This document shows, piece by piece, positions 36,713 through 44,913 of a stretch of 60,470 nt of DNA; the first letter of the stretch is position 1, and the number at the start of each line of letters is the position of its first letter. A program made the translations under genes and the position numbers. Location of the stretch: NCBI GenBank assembly GCA_937924405.1, contig CALDVW010000044.1, positions 1 through 60,470 of the forward strand, read 5' to 3'. Below the pieces are notes generated by a model that was given only the letters and a program-made list of their open reading frames with translations, did no database searches and had not been told where the DNA came from. This stretch comes from an uncultured Lysobacterales bacterium. GTDB taxonomy: Bacteria; Pseudomonadota; Gammaproteobacteria; Xanthomonadales; SZUA-36.

Positions 36713-37756
36713 ATGGATATGCTCCTGCCCCTCAAATTTACCGAATCGCTTCCTGTACAGGACGGCTTTCAGCGTTCATTGCGGGAATTGCGTTTGTCCG
36801 TCATTGATCGTTGCAATTTTCGTTGCACTTACTGCATGCCGGCTGACTCCCTGCAGGGGCGGGGGGTTTTCCTGCCGCTGGAGAAACTGCTGACCGATCA
36901 CGAGATGGAAGACCTGGTCCGGGCCTTTGTGGACCTCGGCGTCAGAAAACTGCGCATCACCGGCGGCGAACCTTTGGTTCGCCCCGGCCTTCCTGCCCTG
37001 ATTGAACAGTTGGCGGCAATACCCGGGCTGGATGACATTGCGCTCACCACCAATGGCGTCATGCTGACACGCCTGGCCGGCGACCTTGCAGAGGCGGGTT
37101 TGAGCAGGCTCACAGTCAGCCTGGACACGCTGAACCAGGAAATCCTGCACCACATGAGCGGTGGCAAAGCGCGCCTGGGACACATTCTGGAAGGCATTTC
37201 GGCTGCAGAGGCAGCGGGCTTCAGGCGGATAAAAATCAACACGGTCGTACAACGAGGTGTGAATGACCACACCATCATGGACCTGCTGGCGCATTTTCGC
37301 GGATCCGGACACCCCGTCCGCCTGATCGAGTTCATGGATGTCGGAAACAGTAACCACTGGAACAAAAGCGATGTGGTGCCCAATGCCGAGTGGATTGAGA
37401 CCATCAGGCAAAAATGGCCCATCAGGCCGCTGGAACCCAGCAGCGCGGCGGAAACCGCCCAGCGCTTCGAATACGTGGACGGCCAGGGCGAGATTGGATT
37501 CATCAGCTCCATCACACAACCGTTCTGCGGCGGCTGCACGCGGGCGCGTGTCACTGCCGACGGTATTTTCTACACCTGTCTGTTTTCCAACAGCGGCACC
37601 AACCTGATGCCGCTCATCCGTCACGGTGAAGACCCGGACGAACTGCGCAACAGAATTCATTCCGTTTGGTCGGCAAGAAACGACCGTTACAGCGAAGAGC
37701 GGGGGCTGCCCGGCCACGACCAGAAAAAAGTCGAAATGTATCGCCTTGGAGGATGA
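36713..37756 (+). CDS. moaA: GTP 3',8-cyclase (molybdenum cofactor biosynthesis)
   Basis: Radical-SAM enzyme that converts GTP to 3',8-cyclo-7,8-dihydro-GTP, the first step of molybdopterin synthesis, together with MoaC. The 347-residue product has Cys34, Cys38 and Cys41 in DRCNFRCTYCMP for the SAM cluster, and TGGEPLVRPGL. The C-terminal cluster cysteines are in QPFCGGCTRARVTADG and FYTCLF. The conserved C-terminal Gly-Gly tail is present (YRLGG). It starts three bases after the metal lipoprotein and is followed by moaD and moaE. Confidence 0.96.
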   Translation: MDMLLPLKFTESLPVQDGFQRSLRELRLSVIDRCNFRCTYCMPADSLQGRGVFLPLEKLLTDHEMEDLVRAFVDLGVRKLRITGGEPLVRPGLPALIEQLAAIPGLDDIALTTNGVMLTRLAGDLAEAGLSRLTVSLDTLNQEILHHMSGGKARLGHILEGISAAEAAGFRRIKINTVVQRGVNDHTIMDLLAHFRGSGHPVRLIEFMDVGNSNHWNKSDVVPNAEWIETIRQKWPIRPLEPSSAAETAQRFEYVDGQGEIGFISSITQPFCGGCTRARVTADGIFYTCLFSNSGTNLMPLIRHGEDPDELRNRIHSVWSARNDRYSEERGLPGHDQKKVEMYRLGG

Positions 37757-37760
37757 GGTG

Positions 37761-38000
37761 ATGAAAGTCAAAGTCAGGTATTTTGCCGCGTTCCGGGAAG
37801 CCGCCGGAACCGAAACTGAAACACTTGAAACCGCAGCGGTATCACCGGCCGAGCTTTTTGTCGAGTGCGCCAAGCGGCACCAGCCGCTGCAGAAGTACTC
37901 GGCTTCACTGGTTGCCATTAACGATGAAATGGCGGACTGGGAAGCGCTCATAAGCGATGGCGACGAAATTCTGTTTTTCCCACCTGTGGCTGGCGGATGA
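37761..38000 (+). CDS. moaD: Molybdopterin synthase sulfur carrier subunit
   Basis: A 79-residue ubiquitin-like protein whose C-terminal glycine is thiocarboxylated to supply sulfur for molybdopterin. It begins MKVKVRYFAAFREAAGTE and ends FFPPVAGG, the essential Gly-Gly. ATG 37761 follows GGAGGATGAGG, overlapping the moaA end. Its stop overlaps the moaE ATG (ATGA). Confidence 0.95.
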   Translation: MKVKVRYFAAFREAAGTETETLETAAVSPAELFVECAKRHQPLQKYSASLVAINDEMADWEALISDGDEILFFPPVAGG

Positions 38001-38431
38001 AGAGCTTCGGGGTAAGCACACATCCGATCGACCTGGCAGCGTTTCGAAAACAGCTGCAAGACAGGTCTTGCGGCGCTTATGTTCAGTTCGACGGCTGGGT
38101 ACGGGATCACAACGAAGGCCAGCAGGTGTTACGCCTCGAATACGAGATCTATGAGCCACTGGCCGTGAAGGAAGGAAACCGGATAATCACCGAGGCGGTC
38201 GAACGCTTTGCAGTGAGCAACGCCTGCGCCATCCACCGCAGCGGTTTGATGGGGCTATCCGAGGTGGCTGTTGTTGTAGGTGTCTCCTCACCCCATCGCG
38301 GGGAAGCTTTCGATGCCTGCCGCTACATCATCGACCAGGCCAAGGTCAGATTACCAATCTGGAAAAAGGAATACTACGCCAACGGTAACGCCGAATGGGT
38401 CAACTGCCAGCGCTGCGCTCACGCCGTTTAA
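37997..38431 (+). CDS. moaE: Molybdopterin synthase catalytic subunit
   Basis: Forms the MoaD2-MoaE2 heterotetramer that inserts two sulfurs into cyclic pyranopterin monophosphate. The 144-residue product has GAYVQFDGWVRDHNEGQ, LEYEIYEPLA, IHRSGLMGLSEVAVVVGVSSPHRGEAF (spanning two strands), and the active-site Lys region PIWKKEYYANG. It starts inside the moaD stop. Last gene of the plus-strand moaADE group; the missing partner moaC lies on the opposite strand across a palindromic element. Confidence 0.95.
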   Translation: MKSFGVSTHPIDLAAFRKQLQDRSCGAYVQFDGWVRDHNEGQQVLRLEYEIYEPLAVKEGNRIITEAVERFAVSNACAIHRSGLMGLSEVAVVVGVSSPHRGEAFDACRYIIDQAKVRLPIWKKEYYANGNAEWVNCQRCAHAV

Positions 38432-38480
38432 GATTGTAAATTTAGAGCGCGCCACGCCCGCAATATTAGAAATAGTCGCA

Positions 38481-38589
38481 AGAGAGGTATCCGTTAACCC
38501 GTTCCAGGACAATCAACTGTCAGGAACAGTTGCTTAGCGCCCAGGGATGTCTTGAGCGTGTCCTGGAACGGGTTAACGGCTACCTCTCT
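38481..38589. repeat. Large palindromic element between moaE and moaC
   Basis: The left arm at 38481-38511 and the right arm at 38559-38589 are inverted copies of 31 bases with one mismatch (T against G at the tenth base). The arms begin AGAGAGGTA and contain CCGTTAACCCGTTCCAGGACA. The 47-base loop holds a second hairpin, CAACTGT (38514-38520) with ACAGTTG (38526-38532). A third small stem, AGAGGT/ACCTCT, lies at 38626-38644 and repeats the arm-end motif. No T tract follows, so this is not a standard terminator. It lies in the 259-base non-coding gap of convergent genes. It could be a MITE-like or REP-like dispersed element or a structured RNA end. No direct target duplication is evident, and I found no second full copy in the window. 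Confidence 0.85.
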
Positions 38590-38690
38590 CTTCACCGTCG
38601 TACCGAGGGCGATTCAAACTTCCAAAGAGGTGTCGGGTACCTCTCCCGCTACGACCTTGAAGGCATTGCGGGTGTGGCCTGATCCCACAA

Positions 38691-39200
38691 CTATTCCAGT
38701 TCGGCCAGAATCGCCTCCACTTCATCCGGTATTCCATCCGGATGAATCCAGGTTCCCCGCTTCCCCCCTGACTTGTAGATCAGGCGGGTGTTGGTAATTT
38801 CCAGTGCCGCATTGACCGGCTTGGTCAGGTCCCAGATGGTAAGCAATGCGACAGAGAGGCCGGTTAACGCTTCCATTTCCACGCCGGTTTTCTCTGCAAT
38901 CTCAGCAACGCAGTAGAGCTCGACAGAATGGTCCTGCGGCCTCAAAACCGAGTGAACCATCACCCGGTTCAGGGAAATCGGATGACACAGGGGCAGCAGT
39001 GTCGGCGTCTGTTTTGCGGCCTGGATTCCTGCGATCTCGGCCATTGCCAGGGGATCGCCCTTGGGCAGCCTTCCCTCGCTGAGGAGATTGAATGCCTCAC
39101 GGCCGATCCGTATCCTGCCGCCTGCTATGGCAACCCTTTGCGTGACACCCTTATCTGATATATCAGCCATCGACCAGTTTTTAATGGATTTGTTTTTCAT
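38691..39200 (-). CDS. moaC: Cyclic pyranopterin monophosphate synthase
   Basis: Converts the MoaA product to cyclic pyranopterin monophosphate. The 169-residue product has LLPLCHPISLNRV, KTGVEMEALTGLSVALLTI and KSGGKRG, the family active-site regions. The common YDMCKA motif reads WDLTKPV, a divergent version that keeps the catalytic Lys. ATG 39200 is chosen; a GTG three codons earlier (39209) is possible. It is encoded opposite to moaADE and lies 62 bases downstream of the TonB receptor gene, so it may be co-transcribed with that gene rather than with the other moa genes. Confidence 0.93.
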   Translation of the reverse strand: MKNKSIKNWSMADISDKGVTQRVAIAGGRIRIGREAFNLLSEGRLPKGDPLAMAEIAGIQAAKQTPTLLPLCHPISLNRVMVHSVLRPQDHSVELYCVAEIAEKTGVEMEALTGLSVALLTIWDLTKPVNAALEITNTRLIYKSGGKRGTWIHPDGIPDEVEAILAELE

Positions 39201-39262
39201 GCTTTTCACTTCAGGTGATTTGAAAATCCCCGGTTCAGGGTATCATTTAAAATCCTAGCCGT

Positions 39263-41323
39263 TCAGAATCCATAATGCAGCGAAAGCCCGGCGTAGATAT
39301 TACGTTCCGGAGCCGGTTCGTAGTAACGGCCGAAGGAAGCATTCAGCCGGATATTGCCAAAATACTCTTCGTCGAACAGGTTATTGATACCCAAAAATGG
39401 CTCAAGTAGCCAGTCCCCGCTGGCCCAGCGATATCCTGAGCGCAGGTTTGACACCAGGTAGGCATCGGTTTCCACCTCATTGGCATTATCGGCATAGAAT
39501 CGACCGACATACAGCAGGTCCCAGGCCGCGTAGAAACCGGAAGTATGCGACCAGGTCAGGTCCAGGTTGAACAGGTGTTCCGGCACGCCTGGAATCCGGT
39601 TCCCGTCATAAACTTCATCGTTCACCCCCCGGAACTCATCGAATGTGAAGTCGGACCAGGTGTAAGTGGCCGACCCCATCAATCCGGGGGCGAGTTCCAT
39701 CGACACCGCTGTTTCCAGTCCGTCATGTGTCGAACTGCCTGCGTTCTGAAAAAAAGACTGGCCTGAACCTTCCAGTTCGAAAGGCACGATTTCATCTTTC
39801 ACATCGATATGGAATAAAGCCAGTTCATAGCGCAGCCGTCCGGTCACCAGGCCCTTGACGCCGATTTCGTAATTGGTGGCGGTCTGGGATTCAAGGTCCT
39901 GGTTGAATCCGGTGGGAGCCTCGGGGTTGGCCAGTTCCGTCGTCGCGGGTGGATCGAAAGAGCTGGAAACATTGCCATAGAGGTTCACCGCGTCACGAAC
40001 CGCCCAGTTGATGCCGGCCATCGGGTTGAATTCGGTGAAACTCCGCTGGCCGGAACCTCCCTCACCGGTACGGTCCGTTACCTCGTAATCCACATCATCA
40101 AAACGCCCGCCCAGGGTCAGGGACGCGCTGCCGGTGAGTTCGAACACGTCCTGAAGATAGATTCCCGTGGTGGTCACATCTTCATCCTGGTTGGTGGTCA
40201 GGTCGCCCAATGTGCCCTGATTATTGGCAAATCTCTTCCGATGATCTCGTTGGGCATCGTAATCGAAACCCATGATCAGCCGGTTACCATGCGAACCGAT
40301 TTCGGAATCCCAGCTGTAACTTCCGCCCAGTCCGCTGAACCTGCGGCTCAGGTCTACAGCACCCCCCTGGCCATTGCTGTTGATATCAAAAGGCAGCAGG
40401 TTGTTGAACTGGCGGTGAACATAATAATTGCGCAACTTCAGTTCCTGGCTGGCACCAATTTGCTTACGAAAGGCGAGGCCCAACGACTGCTGGTCCAGTG
40501 CCTCGCCCGCATTGTACAAGAGGTTTCTGGGCGCCGCCTGGCGGCGATCTTCGGCGACTTCCCGCGCATTCAATCCGCCGGGATCATCTGCGGTGGGTGA
40601 GTCTACTGCGTTCACCACTACGGTCAGACTGGCTGTCTCGTTGAAGTCATAACGGAATTTGCTGTTGAGCAAACTGCTTTCATAGCGGGCGTGATCCCGA
40701 TAGCCATCCAGTTCGGTCGATGAAACGTTGGCCAGCCAGTTGAGTTTGCCCGATTGTCCGCCGGCTTTGAACTGGGCTTGCCGGTAATCGTAGGATCCCA
40801 GATTTACCCGCCCGGAAATAAAGGGCGTATCCGGCCCGTCTTCAGTCCGGATATTGATCACCCCACCGGAGGCCGAGCCGTAGACCGCAGAGAACGGCCC
40901 ACGGATGACTTCGACCTGTTCGGCGGAACCCAGGTCGATTGCGTCAACGCTACCCTGACCGTCCGGTAAAGTAAGAGGAATGTCATCGGCAAAAATCCGG
41001 ATTCCGCGAATGCCAAAATTAGCGCGCGCCCCGAAACCCCTGATGGCAATCCGCAAATCCTGGGCAAAGTTATATCGGTTTTGAAAAAACAGGCCCGGAA
41101 CGGTTGCAAGCGCTTCATCGAGACCCAATTGCTGGCGTGCGCGTTGAATTTCCTCCCTGCCGACACTGCCCACCGCGAAGGGTAAACTCACCATATCGGT
41201 GGGAATACGGGTAGCCGTGACGATAACTTCCTCCAGAACACCCCCGCCACTGCTGTCGGCAGTTGCGGGAGAAGAGAAATTCGCCAGCAGGAATAGTAAA
41301 CCGGTATTTTTCAGGTATCGCAA
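39263..41323 (-). CDS. TonB-dependent outer-membrane receptor
   Basis: A 686-residue receptor that imports a large or scarce ligand across the outer membrane with TonB energy. It has a signal peptide (about 1-22, PATA/D), a TonB box near EEVIVTATR, a plug domain (about 35-150: FQNRYNFAQDLRIAIRGFG, split by the usual turn, VEVIRGPFSAVYGSASGGVINI), and a 22-strand barrel ending in an aromatic C-terminus (LSLHYGF). The substrate is unknown. By length and barrel pattern it is closest to iron-siderophore or general Cir/FecA-like receptors, but that is a guess. It starts at TTG 41323, overlapping the preceding gene's stop by 13 bases; moaC follows. Confidence 0.92.
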   Translation of the reverse strand: MRYLKNTGLLFLLANFSSPATADSSGGGVLEEVIVTATRIPTDMVSLPFAVGSVGREEIQRARQQLGLDEALATVPGLFFQNRYNFAQDLRIAIRGFGARANFGIRGIRIFADDIPLTLPDGQGSVDAIDLGSAEQVEVIRGPFSAVYGSASGGVINIRTEDGPDTPFISGRVNLGSYDYRQAQFKAGGQSGKLNWLANVSSTELDGYRDHARYESSLLNSKFRYDFNETASLTVVVNAVDSPTADDPGGLNAREVAEDRRQAAPRNLLYNAGEALDQQSLGLAFRKQIGASQELKLRNYYVHRQFNNLLPFDINSNGQGGAVDLSRRFSGLGGSYSWDSEIGSHGNRLIMGFDYDAQRDHRKRFANNQGTLGDLTTNQDEDVTTTGIYLQDVFELTGSASLTLGGRFDDVDYEVTDRTGEGGSGQRSFTEFNPMAGINWAVRDAVNLYGNVSSSFDPPATTELANPEAPTGFNQDLESQTATNYEIGVKGLVTGRLRYELALFHIDVKDEIVPFELEGSGQSFFQNAGSSTHDGLETAVSMELAPGLMGSATYTWSDFTFDEFRGVNDEVYDGNRIPGVPEHLFNLDLTWSHTSGFYAAWDLLYVGRFYADNANEVETDAYLVSNLRSGYRWASGDWLLEPFLGINNLFDEEYFGNIRLNASFGRYYEPAPERNIYAGLSLHYGF

Positions 41324-41904
41324 AGAATGGATATCTTGCGCAATGCGCGATCGACTGCCTCGTCTGATTCAGCAGTTGCGAGTTCCCGCTTGGCCGCTAC
41401 ACATTCCTCTGCCTCTTCGAGCATTTCATCCTCCAATTCAGCAACAACTGAAGCGGATTCGGGCTCACAAAAAGTTTCGGCGACACGCCGGATATTGGCA
41501 TTACCCTTGCCGGGTGTTTCAACTACGACACAGTCATCCACGTGAACCTCGGTCTGGTCAGAAATGATCACGATGATGCCTGATGCGGTTTTGACCTGGT
41601 ACTCACGCGCTTCGCGGCTGCCCTGGGCGGCCGAGGCGGTGGCGCCACCAACTGCAGCACCTGCTGCCGTCCTTCTGAACTTGGTGCCGGAAGATTTGCC
41701 TTTTCCTGTGTAAAGTCCAATGGCGCCACCCACTACCGCCCCTTTGCCGGCATTGGACGCCTCCTGCACATACTTGGATGCCACCACGATGCCGTAATTT
41801 ATCTGCATGGACTGACCGCTCTTCTGGGCAAGCGCATGCTGGCTTGCAAGCAGTATGGCTACTGCAAAGAAAGATGCAACCACCCTTAAAACTGATAATT
41901 TCAT
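41311..41904 (-). CDS. Exported glycine-zipper protein of unknown function
   Basis: A 197-residue secreted protein. The signal peptide covers about 1-26 (SQHALAQ). Then comes a glycine-zipper stretch (NAGKGAVVGGAIGLYTGKG, then RRTAAGAAVGGATASAAQGS, about 52-100) of the SlyB/PcP kind, without a lipobox. A beta-rich part (YQVKTASGIIVIISDQTEVH, VDDCVVVETPGKGN) and an acidic, helical tail with several Cys follow. It is probably periplasmic or outer-membrane associated. Its end overlaps the start of the TonB receptor gene, so the two are co-transcribed. Confidence 0.82.
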   Translation of the reverse strand: MKLSVLRVVASFFAVAILLASQHALAQKSGQSMQINYGIVVASKYVQEASNAGKGAVVGGAIGLYTGKGKSSGTKFRRTAAGAAVGGATASAAQGSREAREYQVKTASGIIVIISDQTEVHVDDCVVVETPGKGNANIRRVAETFCEPESASVVAELEDEMLEEAEECVAAKRELATAESDEAVDRALRKISILCDT

Positions 41905-41974
41905 GAAATTACTCCTGATGATTTCTCAATGTAACTCAATTATGGCAGAAGATTTCCGGCAGTCTCAAACACTG

Positions 41975-43183
41975 TCAACAGGCGGGTGGCGACCGGTCCG
42001 GAAAAGCGTCAATTCTGTTGATGTCAGTCTCCCTGAAGAACTCGACCCAGACATGCCAGAACAGACCCGCCTTCAGTGTTTCAACCCGTCGCAATTCTCC
42101 CTGATCAGAGACGCCAAAAAAATCTATACGGCTCACATGACGCCCACTGTCGTTATACCAGGCCCCAACGCTCTCAAACAACGGGTCCCAGGCAATGACT
42201 ACACTACGGCCCCCTATGGTCGCATTGACCAGATTGTCGTTTTCTACAATAAATTCCTGTGTATAACAGACGGCATCATCTTCAATATCGATACCCCACA
42301 CGTAGGTTTTCGTTGGCAGCCGGTTATCAGAGTGGCTCATGTTGTCCATCACCGGCTTTTCTACCCTGTGCTGCTTGTTTATGCCCATTGAGAATGCCTG
42401 CTCGGTAACCATGTCCAGCAAGCGCAAAAATGGATTCGATGAGGGGCGGTTCAGGAAAACCTCACCTTTAGGATAGGCTTTCTGAAAACCACGGAAGCTC
42501 ATTCGGAATGTCGGCCAGGGCTTCATACCGGGACCACCCCTGTCATCTCTTTCGTGCCGACCATAAATGTGCTGAATGGGCTCGTTGCTGTTGTTGTCTC
42601 TCAAAATCAGGTTGTTTCCATGTTGGGCCAGTACCTCGAGGTCAAGCTCCTTTCCTTCAATCTCAGGTGTATAGCCGATCCCCAGATTAGCCATGGCGCA
42701 GTAGGTCATCACTACATTTTCACCGTCCAGCCCATCTTCGTTGCCGGCAAGATGGGGCCTTAACAGCTCGTGGTCGGGGTGTGCCCGGGCCTTGCCATTG
42801 TTTTCGATAACGAGAACCGGCGATGCCGGGCTAACATACTTTCTTGCCTCATCAATGGAGTAAAACCTGGCGCTATCAACCTGGTTGCGCAATCCCAGAT
42901 GCACCCATATCCAGGGGAAGCCATAGAGGAACAAGATCAAAACCAACGCGGTCCGGAACAGCCAAACGGGACCGGCTGCAAATCCCAGGTGGGCCACCAC
43001 CATCACGACCGCAGCGGCCAGCCCGGCAGCGATAAACCTGTATTCGTTTCTGATGAAACGGATCATGTTTCGGCGTTTGACTTTAAGAAGCATCTGGCTG
43101 ACATCGCCAAGATCACGGAAATAGACAAAACCTACACCGATTGAAAATGCCAAACCAAGCCAGAATAGTAAGTTCCAGATCAT
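41975..43183 (-). CDS. DUF3179 family membrane protein
   Basis: A 402-residue protein. Membrane helices lie near the N-terminus (about 3-22, 50-70 and 76-95). The large remaining part has the DUF3179 features: YVSPASPVLVIENNGKARAHP, NVVMTYCAMANLGIGYTP (usually TYCPLC-like, so the second Cys is missing), TYVWGIDIEDDAVCY, and VIAWDPLFESVGAWYN. The function of this family is unknown. It lies between the PafA-type phosphatase (30-base gap) and the glycine-zipper gene on the same strand. Confidence 0.82.
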   Translation of the reverse strand: MIWNLLFWLGLAFSIGVGFVYFRDLGDVSQMLLKVKRRNMIRFIRNEYRFIAAGLAAAVVMVVAHLGFAAGPVWLFRTALVLILFLYGFPWIWVHLGLRNQVDSARFYSIDEARKYVSPASPVLVIENNGKARAHPDHELLRPHLAGNEDGLDGENVVMTYCAMANLGIGYTPEIEGKELDLEVLAQHGNNLILRDNNSNEPIQHIYGRHERDDRGGPGMKPWPTFRMSFRGFQKAYPKGEVFLNRPSSNPFLRLLDMVTEQAFSMGINKQHRVEKPVMDNMSHSDNRLPTKTYVWGIDIEDDAVCYTQEFIVENDNLVNATIGGRSVVIAWDPLFESVGAWYNDSGRHVSRIDFFGVSDQGELRRVETLKAGLFWHVWVEFFRETDINRIDAFPDRSPPAC

Positions 43184-43212
43184 GTCTATTTTCCCAGTGC
43201 TGTTGTCGGGAG

Positions 43213-44910
43213 CTACTTGCGGATCAGTATACGGCTGAATACTTCAGGTAGCACCAGCCCCTGTGAAGAGGCGGGCGGCGACATCCCCAAAAGGGCCGCC
43301 ACGGTGGACGCCACATCGGCTGGCTGCACCCTCCTGTGAACGATTGCAGGGCTTATCCCGGGACCCGCAAACATAATGGGTACATGCGTGTCATAGTTCC
43401 AGGGTGATCCATGCATTCCAACCACGGGACCCTTTTCATAATTGAACCAGTAGGGTTCCTGCACGATGTAAATATCTCCCGCGCGCACCGGGTGATAATT
43501 GTTTCGGATCTGGTCGAAGAGTTGCCGGTCCGGCCAGCCTTCCAGCATCTGCCGCGTCGCCGCGATATGGATGCCGGGTTCGAGAGTGAGGGCTTCAGCC
43601 AGTACTTCCCGTACGTCGTCAAAGTCGAGGCCGGCTGTTTCAATACGTCCCGGGTCAAGATAGAGATAGGGCCTGTAGTAAAAACGCACCAGGTCAGTAG
43701 CTCCGAAGCGGTCCTTGCTGATTCGCTTCACTGCAGCCTGGATCACGTCCGGCGTCAACCGTCCGCTGTCGATCCCACGCTCAGCCATGTACTCCGGCAG
43801 TTCCGCAACACCATGATCCGCAGACAGTACGATCAGGGTGTGATCAAGACCTACTTTTTCATCGATAAAAGAGAGCAACTCCGAAAGTGTTCGATCGAGT
43901 TGCAGCACCATGTCTTCGTTCTCGAGGCTGGCCGGGCCGAAAAAATGGTTGACTGCATCCACACCGGAAAAACTGACTGAAAAATAGTCAATAGCCGGTC
44001 CTTGCCCCAGCTTTTCATTGAGCAGTAGTGATTTCGCAAAGTCGGCCAGCAAAGCGTCACCCGCCGGACTTCCAACGACCTGTGTGTAAAGCAGCTTGTT
44101 GCCCGCTGCACCGAAGCGATGCGGGAATGTACGGCCAAAGCCCCGTAAATCGGTTTCGTAGGCCCGGTCATCCTGGCCGGCAAGCAAATAACTGTCTTTT
44201 TTCTTCAACAGGCTCCATTCAGTCCCCGCATACGCGGAAGCCTTGCGTTTGCCATTCCAGTTCGCCACCCAATCCGGGTAATCATCGTAATACCAGCCCG
44301 AAGTGACAAAGTCGCCACTGTCCGTGGACATCCAGAACGCCTTGCCGCCCTTACCCGCCAGCGCCACGGCGCTGCGGTCTTTTCCGGAAATGCCGAAAGC
44401 CCGTGAACGACCGCCGGAATAGGCCAGCAATTTATCGGCCAGGGTTTCAGCAAGGAGAGTTTGGGGCGAGCGCCCCGCGGTACGTGAAAGCTTTTGAGCC
44501 GAATCGACCTGATCGCCACTTTGTTGCTCTTTTCGAACCGGAAGTATGGGGCTGTCGGGATCCTCGATGTTGTAGGCAAGCTCACCCACCTCGGCGTCAT
44601 ACCAAACGTTGCCGGTCATGCCGTGCACGGACGGATGGGCCCCGGTGGCCAGCGTTGCATGCCCTACGATGGTTTCAGTATTGGCATGCTGGTAATGCGC
44701 ATTAGTGAATACGGTTCCGTTTTCCAGCAAGTGCCGAAAACCACCTTCACCCAAACGGTCTTTGACGCGCGTCAACAGATCCGGACGCAGACCGTCCACG
44801 GTGAGTTGCAGAACCAGGCGAATCTGCTGTTCGCCTCGCTCAGCCTCAGCAATTGGAAAAAGCAGGCACTGGGCCAGCAATACGAGGACCAGCGCCCGCT
44901 TTGAACTCAT
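43213..44910 (-). CDS. PafA-type alkaline phosphatase (secreted)
   Basis: A 565-residue alkaline phosphatase superfamily enzyme with a signal peptide (about 1-23). Residues match the PafA monoesterase pattern: metal Asp39 in LTVDGLRPD, candidate nucleophile Thr in ANTETIVGHA (about 78-80), Asn101 in GNVWYD, the Lys177-x-Arg179 pair (SGKDRSAV) that marks phosphate monoesterases, and metal ligands in LSADHGVAELPE and VVGMHGSPWNYDTH. It likely releases phosphate from organic esters in the periplasm. It starts three bases after the sulfatase stop with a GGGAAG ribosome binding site, forming an operon with it. Confidence 0.9.
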   Translation of the reverse strand: MSSKRALVLVLLAQCLLFPIAEAERGEQQIRLVLQLTVDGLRPDLLTRVKDRLGEGGFRHLLENGTVFTNAHYQHANTETIVGHATLATGAHPSVHGMTGNVWYDAEVGELAYNIEDPDSPILPVRKEQQSGDQVDSAQKLSRTAGRSPQTLLAETLADKLLAYSGGRSRAFGISGKDRSAVALAGKGGKAFWMSTDSGDFVTSGWYYDDYPDWVANWNGKRKASAYAGTEWSLLKKKDSYLLAGQDDRAYETDLRGFGRTFPHRFGAAGNKLLYTQVVGSPAGDALLADFAKSLLLNEKLGQGPAIDYFSVSFSGVDAVNHFFGPASLENEDMVLQLDRTLSELLSFIDEKVGLDHTLIVLSADHGVAELPEYMAERGIDSGRLTPDVIQAAVKRISKDRFGATDLVRFYYRPYLYLDPGRIETAGLDFDDVREVLAEALTLEPGIHIAATRQMLEGWPDRQLFDQIRNNYHPVRAGDIYIVQEPYWFNYEKGPVVGMHGSPWNYDTHVPIMFAGPGISPAIVHRRVQPADVASTVAALLGMSPPASSQGLVLPEVFSRILIRK

Positions 44911-44913
44911 GAT

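Noticed and set aside
36776-38110. Long open frame of 444 codons opposite moaA, moaD and moaE
   Set aside because: It is antisense to three well-identified genes, has no family features and no ribosome binding site; it results from the high-GC codon bias of the real genes.
38481-38589. Integron attC site
   Set aside because: The inverted arms do not contain the required GTTRRRY and RYYYAAC core sites (GTTAACG fails), and no integron genes or cassettes are present.
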